Source of the DNA: Hydra vulgaris
Lineage: Eukaryota > Cnidaria > Hydrozoa > Anthoathecata > Hydridae
Reading direction: 5' to 3'
DNA length: 64,000 nt
Assembly (NCBI RefSeq): GCF_038396675.1
Contig: NC_088934.1
Span: forward strand, 44,996,001-45,060,000
In this document: positions 23,230-37,649 of the stretch, in pieces
How the letters are laid out: every line of letters starts with the position of its first letter
Position numbering within the stretch: position 1 is the first letter of the stretch
Translations under genes and position numbers: made by a program
The notes under the pieces: model-generated
What the model was told of the DNA's origin: nothing
Databases searched by the model: none
What the model saw: only the letters and a program-made list of their open reading frames with translations

Positions 23230-24420
23230 CAGACTAATTTTATAATTTGATCATCGTCAGTATCAGAGTTTGAACCTTTAATATAATAAAACCTTGTTAG
23301 AATCTATTTTATGTATTTTTACCGGTTATAATTTTTAATACCATTATTAGTATACTCTGTTTTCATTAGCTAGACATGTTCATATTTTACAATACAAAAT
23401 ATGTTTGCGAATATATCTGAATATGTAATAATGCTGCCAGATTGACGTCTAGATTCTACAGTTTCTATGTTTCTTTGAGATAAAGACAAACGTTTTTGAC
23501 GATGTATGTTGATAAAGGCTTGCGTTCCAAATAAAGATCTTTTAGATAATCATCGGTCTTAAACTTTTTTCCCAGCCATATCTGTCAAACTAAAAATTAA
23601 GCGGTACTGGTGCTTTGATCTCGTTTTTATTATTTATACAAATTCAATAATGAAATGAAACTAGAAAAAAATAAGTATATCAACCACATATTTTCACTAG
23701 AATAATAAATTTTATTATATATAAATGAAAATAGTCAAATTATTAAAATTTACTACGAAAAAGTATGAAAAAGTCGCGGCGATCAGATTTCTGATATTTA
23801 ACAGTAGTTAGTGGAAGTGGAACTCCAATTTTTTGAGCTTTTTTAACAGTTCTGCTAACAAAAAAAAAAGAACTACTCAATCCTGCTCTTTATTTTTTTT
23901 TTTAATTTGGTTTCCTGCTTTATTTTTTTTTAACTAATAATGTAATAATTTCTAGAAAAAGACTCTCAATATGATATTTTTACTTTAAGTTATTAAGAGC
24001 ATTGTTGTGAAATTTTTGAATCTGTTCAGGATATTTTATATTTATGCTTTTTATTTGATGGTTTACCAGAACATAATTTCTGTTCCTCAGAAAGTTCAAT
24101 TTCTTTCCAAAAAAATATAGCTTAACACTTTAGATAAAACCTAAATACTTATATATATTATATATATATACTAAATACTTATATATATTATATATACATG
24201 TACTAAATATTTATATATATAAATATAACTTATCATAACACTCCTATTAGTTTATTTTTTATTTAAAAATAACTATTTTTGTCATGTTTCTGTCCTGTGT
24301 TATATTTCAGTGAACGTGATAAAGGTGTTAACTACCGTAATAAAACAACTACTGTAATAAAAAAGCAATCAAATATACCGTCAGTTCCGTATTATCGGGA
24401 GGGCACACCCAGCACCGGGT
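23230..24420. other. No gene seen
   Basis: AT-rich sequence with poly-T runs and an imperfect TATATTA repeat at 24150-24230 (direct repeats of CTAAATACTTATATATATTA). Confidence 0.4.
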
Positions 24421-24425
24421 GCGCA

Positions 24426-24487
24426 ATTTTATTATGGGGCCCCTTATGTTTGGTTGCCCTCACGCATAAGGGGCCCCACAATAAAAT
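24426..24487. repeat. GC-rich hairpin, 23-bp arms
   Basis: ATTTTATTATGGGGCCCCTT at 24426 pairs with the inverted copy ending at 24487. The GGGGCCCC core makes it unusual for this AT-rich region. A second hairpin follows at 24535-24585 (TTACCCACTGTCACA / TGTGGCAGTGGGTAA), and a third at about 24708-24763 (ACATGCTTGTAAGTATT type). Confidence 0.8.
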
Positions 24488-25446
24488 CGAGGATCTTTTT
24501 TTTATTTTATTATTTTTTTAGTTTTTGATTTCGTTTACCCACTGTCACAAAGGGCCTCACCTGGGGGCCATGTGGCAGTGGGTAACCGAAGGGGTCTTAA
24601 CTTTTTGTAAAAAGATACACGGTCTCTTGTATATCGTCTATAGAGTATGAAAAGTATATAGAAGGCTTTAAAGATATTAATTTTCATTTATAGAATTTTG
24701 CCTCTAACATGTTAACATGCTTGTAAGTATTCTTGTTAACAAAAATACTTATAAGCATGTTTACGGTCAAATATTTTGTAAACAATTTTTATACAAAAAA
24801 GTTTTATAAATGAATTTGTATAATAAATACTTTTGATGAACACTTAAAAAATGTTATTTCCCAAAATATACAAAGTGTTTGTTTTTTCGTTATAAATATC
24901 ATTTTAGATCAACAGCAAAACGTAGCAATATATACTTTCTCTTGCTTTTTTAAAATAAAATCTTAGAGCGTGTGTAACTCGCAAAAAGTATCGTAAAAAC
25001 ATTTTGAGTTTTAAGATTTCACTTCCAACCGCAGATTGTCGTGCGTTATTTACGGAATGAAAATATATAGACATTTCTTAAAATAAAAATGTCTATATAT
25101 ACACACATTCAGTATAAAACTTTGTAAAGAAGTTATAGTTGGAAAAAATTAAATTTTTTTTTTTTAATGAAACTATTTTTACTTATACTGTATTATTATT
25201 AACTTTTATATTTGTAGAATATAATATAATTAAATATAAAACTTATTATAAAAACATAACAGCAATAACTAAAAATATAGTAACGTAAGTAAAAAGCAAT
25301 AACTAAAAATAAGGTAACAAAAATAAATGTATAACATTCAATGTCAAAATTAGAACTACCCAATTCATGTTACATATGTTAGCTAATGTAACAGGATAAA
25401 GCGGAGAAATTTTCATATATATACAAAACATAAAATAGTAAATGCA

Positions 25447-25740
25447 AACTCAGCCTGACACTTAATTCGTTTTCAGAAAAAAACATTGGATGGTAAAAAT
25501 TCAGTATTACATAAACTTAATTAAAAATTGAAATGTGATGGACAACTTTAGTAAACAAAATATGAGCCAATAAATCTTTGATGAGAATAAATTGTCATAA
25601 AGAAAAATTTAAAATTTAGAATAAGTCTTATCTGTATTTTCATTGAGTTTTGAAATAAAAAACTAAAATTTTTTATAGAGGTAAATAGAATCTTCAGAAC
25701 TAAAATAAACTAAGCTTTATAAATTTAACTCAGATTTCTT
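25447..25740. repeat. 294-bp dispersed repeat, copy 1
   Basis: Starts AACTCAGCCTGACACTTAAT and ends AACTCAGATTTCTT. It is the same length as copy 2 at 29883-30176, and I noticed only about three substitutions. No inverted ends, no coding frame. Both ends carry the word AACTCAG. Confidence 0.9.
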
Positions 25741-26120
25741 CCAACTATCCTTTAAATAAGTTTTAACATGATTTCCTGCTAAATTGACGCATTGCCCTAA
25801 ACTGTTTTTTAATTGCAAACAGAATATTTTTAATGGTTATTTTTATTTAAGCAATCATTAAAATGACCAATTATAGCTAATGCTTACATGGATGTTCAAA
25901 AAACTAAAGGTTTAGGTGACGCAGAAGCTGGACGTCTTTATAATCATGCTTATTCAAAAGATCCGGAACCTTCAAGTTTTATGCTTCCTTAAACACTTAT
26001 AAAACCTCATTAAAAAAAATAAAATACGCAATTTGTTCTTTCTCTGGATTCTGAGTTTTTTAAATATCTAAAATTAGGGAAATAGCAAAATAGAGAAATA
26101 GCATACGATACATATATATA

Positions 26121-27751
26121 CACTGCAGGCCAAAAGTTTCCGGACACTTGGATTTTGTTTAATTTTTTAATTAAAACTCCCATAATTATTTCAAAAAAAT
26201 TCTTATATCATATTTATTTTATAAAAGATACATATAGTTACTATTTAAGAAAAAAAAAAAGAAAAAAATACTAACAACACTATTATTATTAAACTGTCTT
26301 TTCGTCAAAAAATAACCCACGAGTTTTTATCACTATTTTTGCGATCCGTGGCATCCTATTTATTAATTTATCTATTATTTCGGGTGTAATTGATAACCAG
26401 GATTCTTCTAATATCTGCCACAGGTGCTCTTTGGATGTTGGGCATTTTTGTCTGACCTTTCTGTCCAATTCTTCCCACAGTAACTCTATTGGGTTCAAAT
26501 CTGGTGATTGGACCGGCCAGGTCATGTTTTTGAGGACCATTATCCTCTTGTTCCTTTATGTAGTTCTTACATAATTTTGAGGTGTGTTTAGGTTCATTGT
26601 CCTGCATAAAAACAAAACCACGACCAATAGTTCTTAAGCCAGAAGGTATAGCATTGTTTTCTAAAATTGTTTTATATTGTTCTTTTTTCATAATACCCTC
26701 AATTTTAACTAGGTAACCAACACCAGCTGAAGAAAAACATCCCCATACCATAACTGACCCACCACCATGCTTGATTGTCGGCACTAAACACTCTGGGATC
26801 ATTTTTTCTTTTGTTGTTCTTCTGATTTAAATTCTACGTCTTTGCCTAAACAGTTCAAATTTGGACTCGTCGGTCCATAGTACTTTTCCCCAGTCTCCTT
26901 CTGTCCAATTTTGGTGGTCTATAGCCCATTGTAACCTTTTCTTTTTATTTCCAATCCGTAGCAACGGTTTCCTGACCGCTATACGGCCAGAAAGTCCTGC
27001 TTGTCTAAGACGTCGTTTCGTAGTGGTTAATGAAATAGATTTTGAATGACTCCTATTAAAGCCTGAAGTTATTTCCGGGGCCGTAAGTCTTCGATTCCTT
27101 TTACTCATCAACATTATACTATTATCTTCTGCTTTTGTTGTTTCCCGTGGTCTACCAGATCTTTTTTTGTCTTCAAAAATGCCTGTTTCTTACCATCGTT
27201 TGATGGTATCTTGTACAGTACTTCTGGCAACTTTTAATTTTTTGCAAATTTTACAAACTGAATAACTTTCTTTATGTAATGTAATTATTTCAGAACGTTT
27301 TGCAACCGTTAAAGAAAGTTTCTTACCCATATTTTTAGTTAAATAGTCGAATTATAAAAATTAAAAATTTTTTTCAAGGTTTTTTAATGTAACCATCATT
27401 AATACCAAATGAAAACTAAACAAAACTAAATATTCTTAATCATTTTAGTCGGCTATCATTATATTATAAATATTTACTTCATATTTCAACAAATAAATAA
27501 CTTTAACAAGACCAAACTCTTAAGAGTAATGTAACGCTATATATCAAGTTAAAATAAACAATTAAAAAAAAAACTTACTTATTTAAGTTTGAGGTCAGTA
27601 ATACCCAATTACTGACCTCAAACTTACATAAACACTTAAAATTAGTAAGTTTAAGTATTATAAATTAATTTTATTGGTTAATTTAATGATACAGGATAGA
27701 TTTTAGCTTTTTATATAAAAATATCAAGTGTCCGGAAACTTTTGGCCTGCA

Positions 27752-27754
<3 letters not shown>
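26121..27754 (-). mobile_element. Tc1-like transposon, 1634 bp, complete ends
   Basis: Terminal inverted repeats of 30 bp are identical at both ends (start CACTGCAGGCCAAAAGTTTC) and flanked by TA at 26119-26120 and 27755-27756. It sits at the edge of a long TA array, as expected for a family that inserts at TA. The transposase relic on the minus strand fills 26289-27330. A 19-bp-arm hairpin (AAGTTTGAGGTCAGTAAT type, 27586-27627) lies in the 5' leader. Length and structure fit Tc1 elements (about 1.6 kb). Confidence 0.92.
26289..27330 (-). pseudogene. Tc1-like transposase, three breaks
   Basis: The start at 27330 (MGKKLSLTVAKRSEIITLH) fits an N-terminal helix-turn-helix. A stop (…TIKRW, then TAA) lies in the paired-like region and a second stop follows RQRRRI near 26825. 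A one-base frameshift occurs near 26545. Catalytic acids are all present: Asp in LWTDESKFELF, Asp in VFMQDNEPKHTSK, Glu in SPDLNPIELLWEEL. GGGSVMVWGCFSS is also kept. Allowing for the frameshift, the second Asp and the Glu are about 38 residues apart, longer than the 34 of classical Tc1 and like the group described as DD38E. Few breaks suggest a fairly young copy, but it cannot make an intact enzyme. Confidence 0.88.

Positions 27755-27812
<58 letters not shown>
27755..27812. repeat. (TA)n array
   Basis: About 58 bases of TA directly adjoining the right end of the Tc1-like element. Confidence 0.95.
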
Positions 27813-27813
<1 letters not shown>

Positions 27814-28694
27814 GTATAATAAGTGTACATATGTAAGAAAAAAAATTATATTTTTCAAATAACATCACTTATAATTACCACTGCTATGAGTCATTCAACT
27901 GTTTATAAGAAGGTTATCTTGAGTAACATTTATGAAGAACTAATAATATTATGACATCTACTTATGTAGTTATTAAGTTTTAATATTTAAAGAACTGTGA
28001 AAAAGAAATGACTTCATTCCAATAATTACTACCTTTGTAATTAAAACTCCAATTTGTCTGCTTACAGCAGCAGTTTAAGTGTCCGTAAGGATGTCTAAAC
28101 CAAGTCATTACAAAAATAATTGTATATATGGCCATCGACAAAAAACATGGACCGGAGGAAAATATTTATTCCGAGCTTTTTATTTATTGGAAAATAGTTT
28201 TAAAAATATACTTAATTTTAATTAAATTTAAATTGCATTGTCTTTAAAAAATTTAATAACAGTTTTATCTGTTTATAAAGCTGGGACCCCCTTCTGTTTA
28301 TACAGTTACAATCCCAACACAGTTATTATTGTATGATCAAGGCTATGCAATAGTTGTTAAAGGAGTCAAATATTAGGATCTTTACATAACTGTTAATTAT
28401 ACTTTTGAAAAAAAGTATTAATTTTCAGAAATATTAGGAAAGGGATTACGTGAAAGTAGTAAGAGTTTTATGAAAACAACAGGTTCTATCAAGTTTAATC
28501 TTTTTAAATTTTTTTATGCTCGCTTTTATACCTTTTTTATTTTTGTCGCAAAGATTTTTTTGTCATTTTTTGTGATGAAAATTTTGTAATTATGTAATTT
28601 TTTTGTCATAAAAATTAAGTTGACGTACATGCTCACATTAAATTTCGGGAAAACCAAACATGTAAGTCCTATTTGGTACTTTGTTAAAAGGATA

Positions 28695-28699
<5 letters not shown>

Positions 28700-28781
<82 letters not shown>
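28700..28781. repeat. (TA)n array
   Basis: Pure TA, about 82 bases. The 27.85-28.70 kb stretch before it shows no gene. Confidence 0.95.
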
Positions 28782-28784
<3 letters not shown>

Positions 28785-28919
28785 AGTTTACGACAAGTTA
28801 ACTAACTTACATAAAAAGTTTATTTATTTCTGTTATTGTTATTTTCAAACTTTACAGGGATAAAATACCTAAAACTGCGCAAATCAAATGTTGCGGCAAA
28901 CTAAATGTTAGTGCCTTAA

Positions 28920-29515
28920 AGTTTTACTTTTTTGCATTACTTTTGTACGAGATCCTGTCAAAGTTATTGTAAAATATAAGTAAATTTATTTACTTACATT
29001 ATATAAATTACTTTAAACTTACTTTACAAATTATATAAAATGCTTATGTAATTTAAATTTTATTTTATATAATTTATTTTTAATATTAGATTTGTTGTTA
29101 CTTTTAAAATAAAAAGTTACTACTTAAAAAATATTTTTTTATTTGAGAATTTTTTACATTTGGTAGCATATTACTTTTATGTAATTTACTTTCATATGCA
29201 AGTTGCTTTTTGATATAATTTTTTTTAATTAGTTACTTTTATAGGTAAATGTAAATTAAAGTTTGAAGAACTTTTATATTATGTAATGTAACTTTCAAAA
29301 GTAATTATTTTTTAAATGTAAAAGTAAACAGCTTTTTCATGTGACTTACTTTTAAATGTAAAAGTAAATTACTTTTTGATGAAATCTTCTTTCAAAAAAA
29401 ATTAATTACTTATACGGAAATGTAAATTTACATAAAACGTTTAAAATTACTTATGTAATTTACTTTTTGATAAAAATGAACTCGTGTAAGTAAAAAAAAA
29501 CTAAGTAAAGGAGCC
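28920..29515. repeat. Region rich in TTACTTTT / AAAAGTAA words
   Basis: Words such as ATTTACTTT, AAAGTAAATTAC and ACTTTTAAATGTAAAAGTAA recur about every 30-60 bases in both orientations. It ends in AAGTAAAGGAGCCATCCCTA. Such word-built interiors are typical of non-autonomous hAT-like elements. The class is inference and no clean ends were found. Confidence 0.45.
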
Positions 29516-29616
29516 ATCCCTAATCAACTTATATTTAAGTATCATCTAAATCATTTTTTTTATGTTGATAGTATTTTTACACATTGTCTTTTATATTTCT
29601 TGTCAGATTTACAAAT

Positions 29617-29805
29617 CTCATGCAGCCGTGATGCAGTGGTTAGATTGCTTGCATTAGAAGGTTGAGATCCAAGGTTAAATATGATCTTTGGGCATATTTT
29701 GCGTCAACTGTAAAGAAAGAAGGGCGAACTGCCTAGTTAGATTCTTTTCTACTGTACTCTGCGACAAGACCGTTAGGTCTTATTGGGACATCTAAAAACA
29801 AAGTA
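29617..29805 (+). mobile_element. tRNA-derived SINE-like element
   Basis: Head CAGCCGTGATGCAGTGGTTA carries an A-box (TGATGCAGTGG). About 35 bases on, CCAAGGTTAAATATGATC with CTTTGG forms a T-arm-like stem with a degenerate B-box. The body continues to AGACCGTTAGGTCTTATTGG, a small hairpin near the 3' end, and is followed by A-rich sequence. The internal promoter looks decayed. Confidence 0.55.
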
Positions 29806-29882
29806 TTAAGAAGGAAAAAATATTATAAAGTTTGAGTAAACTTGCACAAAATAGTAACATAGCAACATAGTAGTTACATAGC

Positions 29883-30176
29883 AACTCAGCCTGACACTTA
29901 ATTCGTTTTCAGAAAAAAACATTGGATGGTAAAAATTCAGTATTACATAAACTTAATTAAAAATTGAAATGCGATGGACAACTTTAGTAAGCAAAATATG
30001 AGCCAATAAATCTTTGATGAGAATAAATTGTCATAAAGAAAAATTTAAAATTTAGAATAAGTCTTATCTGTATTTTCATTGAGTTTTGAAATAAAAAACT
30101 AAAATTTTTTATAGAGGTAAATAGAATCTTCAAAACTAAAATAAACTAAGCTTTATAAATTTAACTCAGATTTCTT
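29883..30176. repeat. 294-bp dispersed repeat, copy 2
   Basis: Same orientation as copy 1 at 25447-25740, 4.4 kb away. The flanks differ at both ends, so this is a discrete repeat unit rather than a long segmental duplication. Confidence 0.9.
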
Positions 30177-30768
30177 TTGGCGAGCATAAATCATTTGACA
30201 GTTTATAAGAACATTATTTGACAAACTTCTAAACTAAATTATATGAATTTATATTCCTCAGTAACTCAATTATTTTTTCGTGTTACAAAGCTTTTGTCTT
30301 TTTGTCCATATATAACTTTGTCAACTTTACAACACAATTTTCACGAAAGATTAAATACTAAGCATACACCCAATAAGAATACATTTAGACCTTGTTCAAC
30401 TTCAATGTTATTGTCAAAAATTCCATTATTTGTCTGAAGTTTAATGCTTATTTTTTAAAGTTGCGCAAAGTAAGCGGACCTAATGTAACGTAGAGGTGTG
30501 CTTTGAGACAGTATTTTTGTGACTATGTTTGGTGACGTCATATTGTTTGTATGAACACCAACCCCATACAAAATTGGGGAAGAACGTACATTATTAAAAC
30601 TTAAAAAATTATCTCAAATAAAAATAAGTTATTTTAATGTAAGATTTCAAGGTTTAAAAAAAGTTATTTATATATTGGATTTCAACGTTTGAAAAAATTT
30701 ATTTTCTTATAAGATTTCAAGGTTTTGAAAAAAGAGACTTAATTAAAAGTTTGTTAATTATATGAAAT

Positions 30769-30800
30769 CTATTGGGTTGGCTCATAAGTAATTAACAACT
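30769..30800 (+). mobile_element. mariner-type terminal repeat (solo)
   Basis: TATTGGGTTGGCTCATAAGT-like start (30769-30790) matches the usual look of mariner terminal repeats. I found no transposase and no second end nearby. Confidence 0.4.
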
Positions 30801-30969
30801 TTCTAAAAACTCCAAAAATATTTGAAAGCTTCCAAAATGTTTTCATGATTTGAGTATATGTATGCCTAATTTGAAAATTTCTTTATTGTAATTATTGTAT
30901 ATCGCGAAAAAACAGGCACCGTTAAAAACCACAGACGGTACAGTTTGCTTTACGAGTTACAATCGCGCA

Positions 30970-31133
30970 ATCACAAATTACGTCACGCAATTTTTTATAA
31001 TTTTTGACCCCCTTCCCTTCCCCCTTGTCACAACATCATAACTTTTTAGTAGCAAGTTTGGTATGAGTCCTTACAAAACCACTAACCCCAACCCCCCTCC
31101 TCCCTAAGGCGTTACGTAATTTATGGACGACCT
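30970..31133. mobile_element. MITE-like element with ATTACGT ends
   Basis: CACAAATTACGTCACGCAAT on the left and GGCGTTACGTAATTTATGGA on the right are roughly inverted copies. The inside has C-rich runs (CCCCCTTCCCTTCCCCCTTG, CCCCAACCCCCCTCCTCCC) on the plus strand. Non-coding. Confidence 0.5.
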
Positions 31134-31713
31134 TGCAAACTAAGCCACACGGAGTATATGACATCGAATAGATCAGGGCCAAGTGTTTGAGGTTGTAAAG
31201 CTTACAAAAATAAATATAGACTGAATTAATAACCATTATAAATAAGAAATAATTACTAAAATTTTAAATAAACGAAAGTACCATTTTTAAACAGAAATTG
31301 ATAGGTTGTTTTTTATGACATTTTAGAGCAATGATATTTTTTTTAAGATACCAATAATTTTGTTAGTTACTTAATTATTTTTTTATCAATTATATTTATT
31401 TTTTAATTACTTAATTAAAAACAAAGTCTTTTTCTTACAGGAAATAGGGTATAACAAAAAGTTATAGCCATACCCTATACATCACATTACATATGATCAC
31501 GGATATCTAAAATGGCTGATCTTAGTAATAAAACGATGTAAAATTTGAAGTTTTTATAGAAAATATACAACAAAAAGTTTTATATATTTCTTATATGAAA
31601 ATGCATATTTTAGCTAAAATTTAGGGATAGTTTTCAGACATATAATTACTGACATATAATTACTACGCAATTTATATCTAGGCAAATGCAGCAATAATTT
31701 TATTAAAGTTGTT

Positions 31714-32134
<421 letters not shown>

Positions 32135-32139
32135 TTGCT

Positions 32140-33300
32140 ACAAAAACGTATTTCGCGTATATGACTAGTGTGAAACACTTAAAGATTGTAAGGCTGCCAT
32201 GACAACTATAAGATTTAAGATTAAATTAGTTTAGAAGATATATTATTAATTAGAGGGTTTAAATGGTAAATAGATTATAATAATAAATCTCCAAATAACA
32301 ATCCTTGTTTATTCTGATTCCACACGATTTTACTAAGTAGTATGCGGGGGCTTTATTAAATTACATTTTAATTAACTGCTGCAACTAATTACAATCTTAA
32401 GATCTATCTTAAAGTGTAAAGTAGACTTATTTTTTGGTATTGTTTTAAGAATCACCTCAAAACATCACTATCAAAAGGGTAGGCATATACGTATACATTA
32501 AAAGAAAAAGTTAATAATATATAGGCTTATATATTAGGAGAAAAAGTTATTCTGCACAAAGATTAACTAGTTTGCAAAATGTCTTTAACGCATATGTTTA
32601 GAGCTTCAAAAAATATTCGAGAAAAGTATCTTTTCTAAAACCTTGTTAAAATATATTTTTGGCTGGTTTTAAAATAAACTTGGCTGTCTGAAAATATAAA
32701 TATGTAAAAATATTGATACATAATATCAATAATTAATTTTCTTCTACATTAAACATTAATTGCTTCAAAATGCATGCATGGTTGTTAATGACTACAGTTA
32801 TTTAGTTATTGTTTTTATATTAAATAATAAATTACTATGTCGGTAAGACTGTTACCTTTTGAATTTAAAGAAAGCATAAAACATTTATTAATTTCCATTT
32901 TAAAAAATGACGTGCGAGCTTTTTTTTTAATTGTTGTTTTACAATATTTTTATTTATTTTTATTTAGCTGAAACCAGGTAATAATAAGAATACAAACTTT
33001 TTAGGTTCTTTTGTGAAATAAATACCATTTTTTAGATACGAAAAAAAAAAAAAAAGTGTTTAATTCAGTTGCTTTCATGCGATATAAAGTTTGATCTTTG
33101 AAAATCGTTTATAAGTAAGATATTTTAATCGAAAAATGATTTTTAGCAAGTCAAATGTCTTAAAGTGCAGAACAAACCTAAGCTTTTATGGTGTTCCCCG
33201 AAAAATACTTTGGAAGCATTTGCGTGACTTTTTATAAACATTTATCTGAAATATTGTCATTTTTTAAAATACCAAAATAGCACAACAAATTTTTTGCTCA
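32140..33300. other. No gene seen; upstream region of the nematocilin array
   Basis: AT-rich non-coding sequence between the TA cluster and the conserved upstream block of copy 1. It includes a poly-A run at 33040-33055. Confidence 0.4.
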
Positions 33301-33315
33301 ATATTAATATTTAAT

Positions 33316-33450
33316 TTTTAACAGCTGACGACAACGAAAAAAATAAATAAAGATTAATTTGTAATTTTCATTTTGTTCCCGTGTGAATAGTTACTAAGTA
33401 GCGAACAACAAATTTGAACAGGTATTTAAAGCAAAATTTCATTTACATTA
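33316..33450 (+). promoter_or_regulatory. Upstream block shared by nematocilin copies (candidate promoter/enhancer)
   Basis: AGCTGACGACAACGAAAAAA and, 80 bases on, AGCGAACAACAAATTTGAAC followed by ATTTAAAGCAA resemble AGTTGACAACAACGAAATAA and ACAACAAGTTCAAATGATAT…TTTAAAGCAAGG upstream of copy 3 (52845-52960) and of the pseudogene (41920-42015). The order is the same in all. It lies about 330-460 bases before the ATG. The function is inferred only from conservation. Confidence 0.45.
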
Positions 33451-33779
33451 ATACATTTGCAATCGGAAGTTTTAGCATTTTGATCTTATTTAAAAGAACT
33501 CCAATCAACACAATCAAAAAACTGTTTTAACATAAAATGTAAGTTGGATTTAAAATAACTTTCGAATATTATTAAACAAAACTAAGCTTTTCTAAACTGA
33601 ACAAAGTAAAACTAATAGATTCACAAAATTAAAATAAAAGATTAAACATTCGGAATACATGGCATTTATAAACTTGAGTTATGCAGCTAGTTTTTTTTAA
33701 CTAAATCTTAAATTTATTAAAAAATCATTTTTATATTTTAATTACTTTATTTAAAATATATTAGAAAAATACTTGAAAA

Positions 33780-35967
<2,188 letters not shown>

Positions 35968-37090
35968 GCTAGTCAGCAGCTTCATTTAAAAAATATGCTA
36001 GTCACCAGCTTCATTTTAAAAAACTAAACAGATGCATAATGATGCTTAATTGTAAACAGTGCAAAACAACGCACGTTAATGCACTCTTTGCGTTTTTTAT
36101 TAAACATATAGTAAGTTTCAAAACGTAGTATTTAATTAGATAAGTATTTATTTAAATATAAAGTAAATATATATTGGAAATTATGATTTTTTATTTGTCA
36201 ATTGGAAGTTTTATGCATAAGATATATTTTAAGATTAGATATTATGCTTTTTACACATAATTTTGTTCAAACATTTTTTACATATAACACTATCCTAAAT
36301 ATTTAAAGATATGATGATTTTAGAAGAATTGTTAACTTTATTGTTTAATAAAAATTAAACGCACGCAGTAATTTGTTAATTATTAATCTGGTCATCAAAA
36401 TTTTGTAACAAAAGAGATGCATACTAATTCTGAATTACCAACCTAAATCTCATTTTATCACAATACTTGTTTTGATATCACCAGGTCTTGTTATTTTAAA
36501 ACTCAGCGAAGGAATTTGAAACCATTAATAGCTAAGTTATATGAACAGTATTTTGGCTTTCAATCAGATAACAAAAGATAATTTGGGTTCCACACATTTG
36601 TTGTGTTATATTATTGAGACTTCTTACTGGATGGGTTAGAAGATCTTAATTTGTACTTTTTGAATTCCCTTTAATTTGGATGGAACCAAAAAACTACTTA
36701 TATGATTGTTATTTTTATTTTACTGATGCAAAAGGTTACAAATAAAAAAGCATTATGTTAAGAACATAATATATTTTAACCACCTTTACACATAAAACTT
36801 GGGCTTACAAAAACTTCATAAAAGCTATGGGTAGGAATGGTGGTGGTGCTGGCCTTTTTATATTTAAAAGTAAAATTTCCTCAACTGAGTGTAGTAAAAA
36901 TTAAAGAGGGCATATTGTTGGCCTTAAAATCAGGCTATTGATGAAAGATGGTAAATTAAAAGTTTAGTGATTTGTAAAAAAACAGCTTGGAATCATGAAA
37001 ACAACTTCCAGTTTTATAAGAAAGTCTTTTGCGACTGAGATATTTTAATATAAGTTTTTTTTATATGGTAACTTTTTTTTCAGTTTTTAC
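35968..37090. other. 3' flank of copy 1; no further gene
   Basis: A duplicated GCTAGTCANCAGCTTCATTT word at 35968-36015 follows the stop. Candidate poly-A signals (AATAAA-like, e.g. TAATAAAAATTAAAC at about 36346) are present but not decisive in AT-rich DNA. Confidence 0.4.
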
Positions 37091-37099
37091 AGTTTTGAC

Positions 37100-37640
37100 A
37101 ATTTTAATCAGGTAGAAGTAATAATAAAAATCAATCCTATAAATTCAATTAATATCTTGGAATTAAAATTGACTCCAACCTTTCGTTTATATTTTATCTT
37201 AAAGATTTAGCCAAGAAGACCAAATGGAATGTCAGCTAAAGTTCGCCATTATGTCAATCTGGAAACACTCTTAAACATATGCCATGCCATTTTTGGCACT
37301 CATTTATGAAATGCTTGTCAAATATTGAGACAACCCATACAGCAAACTGTTACAAGGGTTAATCTTATCTTCAAATCTTATCTTCAAAAAAAAATAAATA
37401 AAGATAATGTATTTTAGAATTACTAATTTAATTCTAATGAACTGTATCTTTCGTCTAAGATTATTAAATTTTGTGATCTAGTTGATCTAAAATGCCAATT
37501 TGTCTGGAGTCACCACAATAAAAATCTCTTACCTTCATTAACTTCTTCCCTAAAAGTGCAAATAATCATTACTTTCTTCAATCCATTACCAATCTGAACT
37601 TACCAGCATACTGCTAGTAAGTTTTTACTTAAGATTAGTA
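37100..37640 (+). pseudogene. LINE RT thumb and C-terminal relic
   Basis: Plus strand in shifting frames: INILELKLTPTFRLYFIL (the YLGIxID-like step after the RT palm), then SAKVRHYVNLETLLNICHAI, FGTHLEYACQIW-like, PIQQTVTRVNLIFKSYLQK. This order is typical of CR1-like LINEs. No catalytic motif is left and there are many stops. Confidence 0.5.
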
Positions 37641-37649
37641 CGTGTAAGT

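Noticed and set aside
29617-29690. Functional tRNA gene
   Set aside because: An A-box is visible but the B-box and acceptor stem are degenerate, and the similarity continues past the tRNA length. SINE-like instead.
30243-30437. 64-codon plus-strand frame resembling a LINE end
   Set aside because: Only a vague resemblance (end KIPLFV). No RGPxxWN or RT motif, so not annotated.
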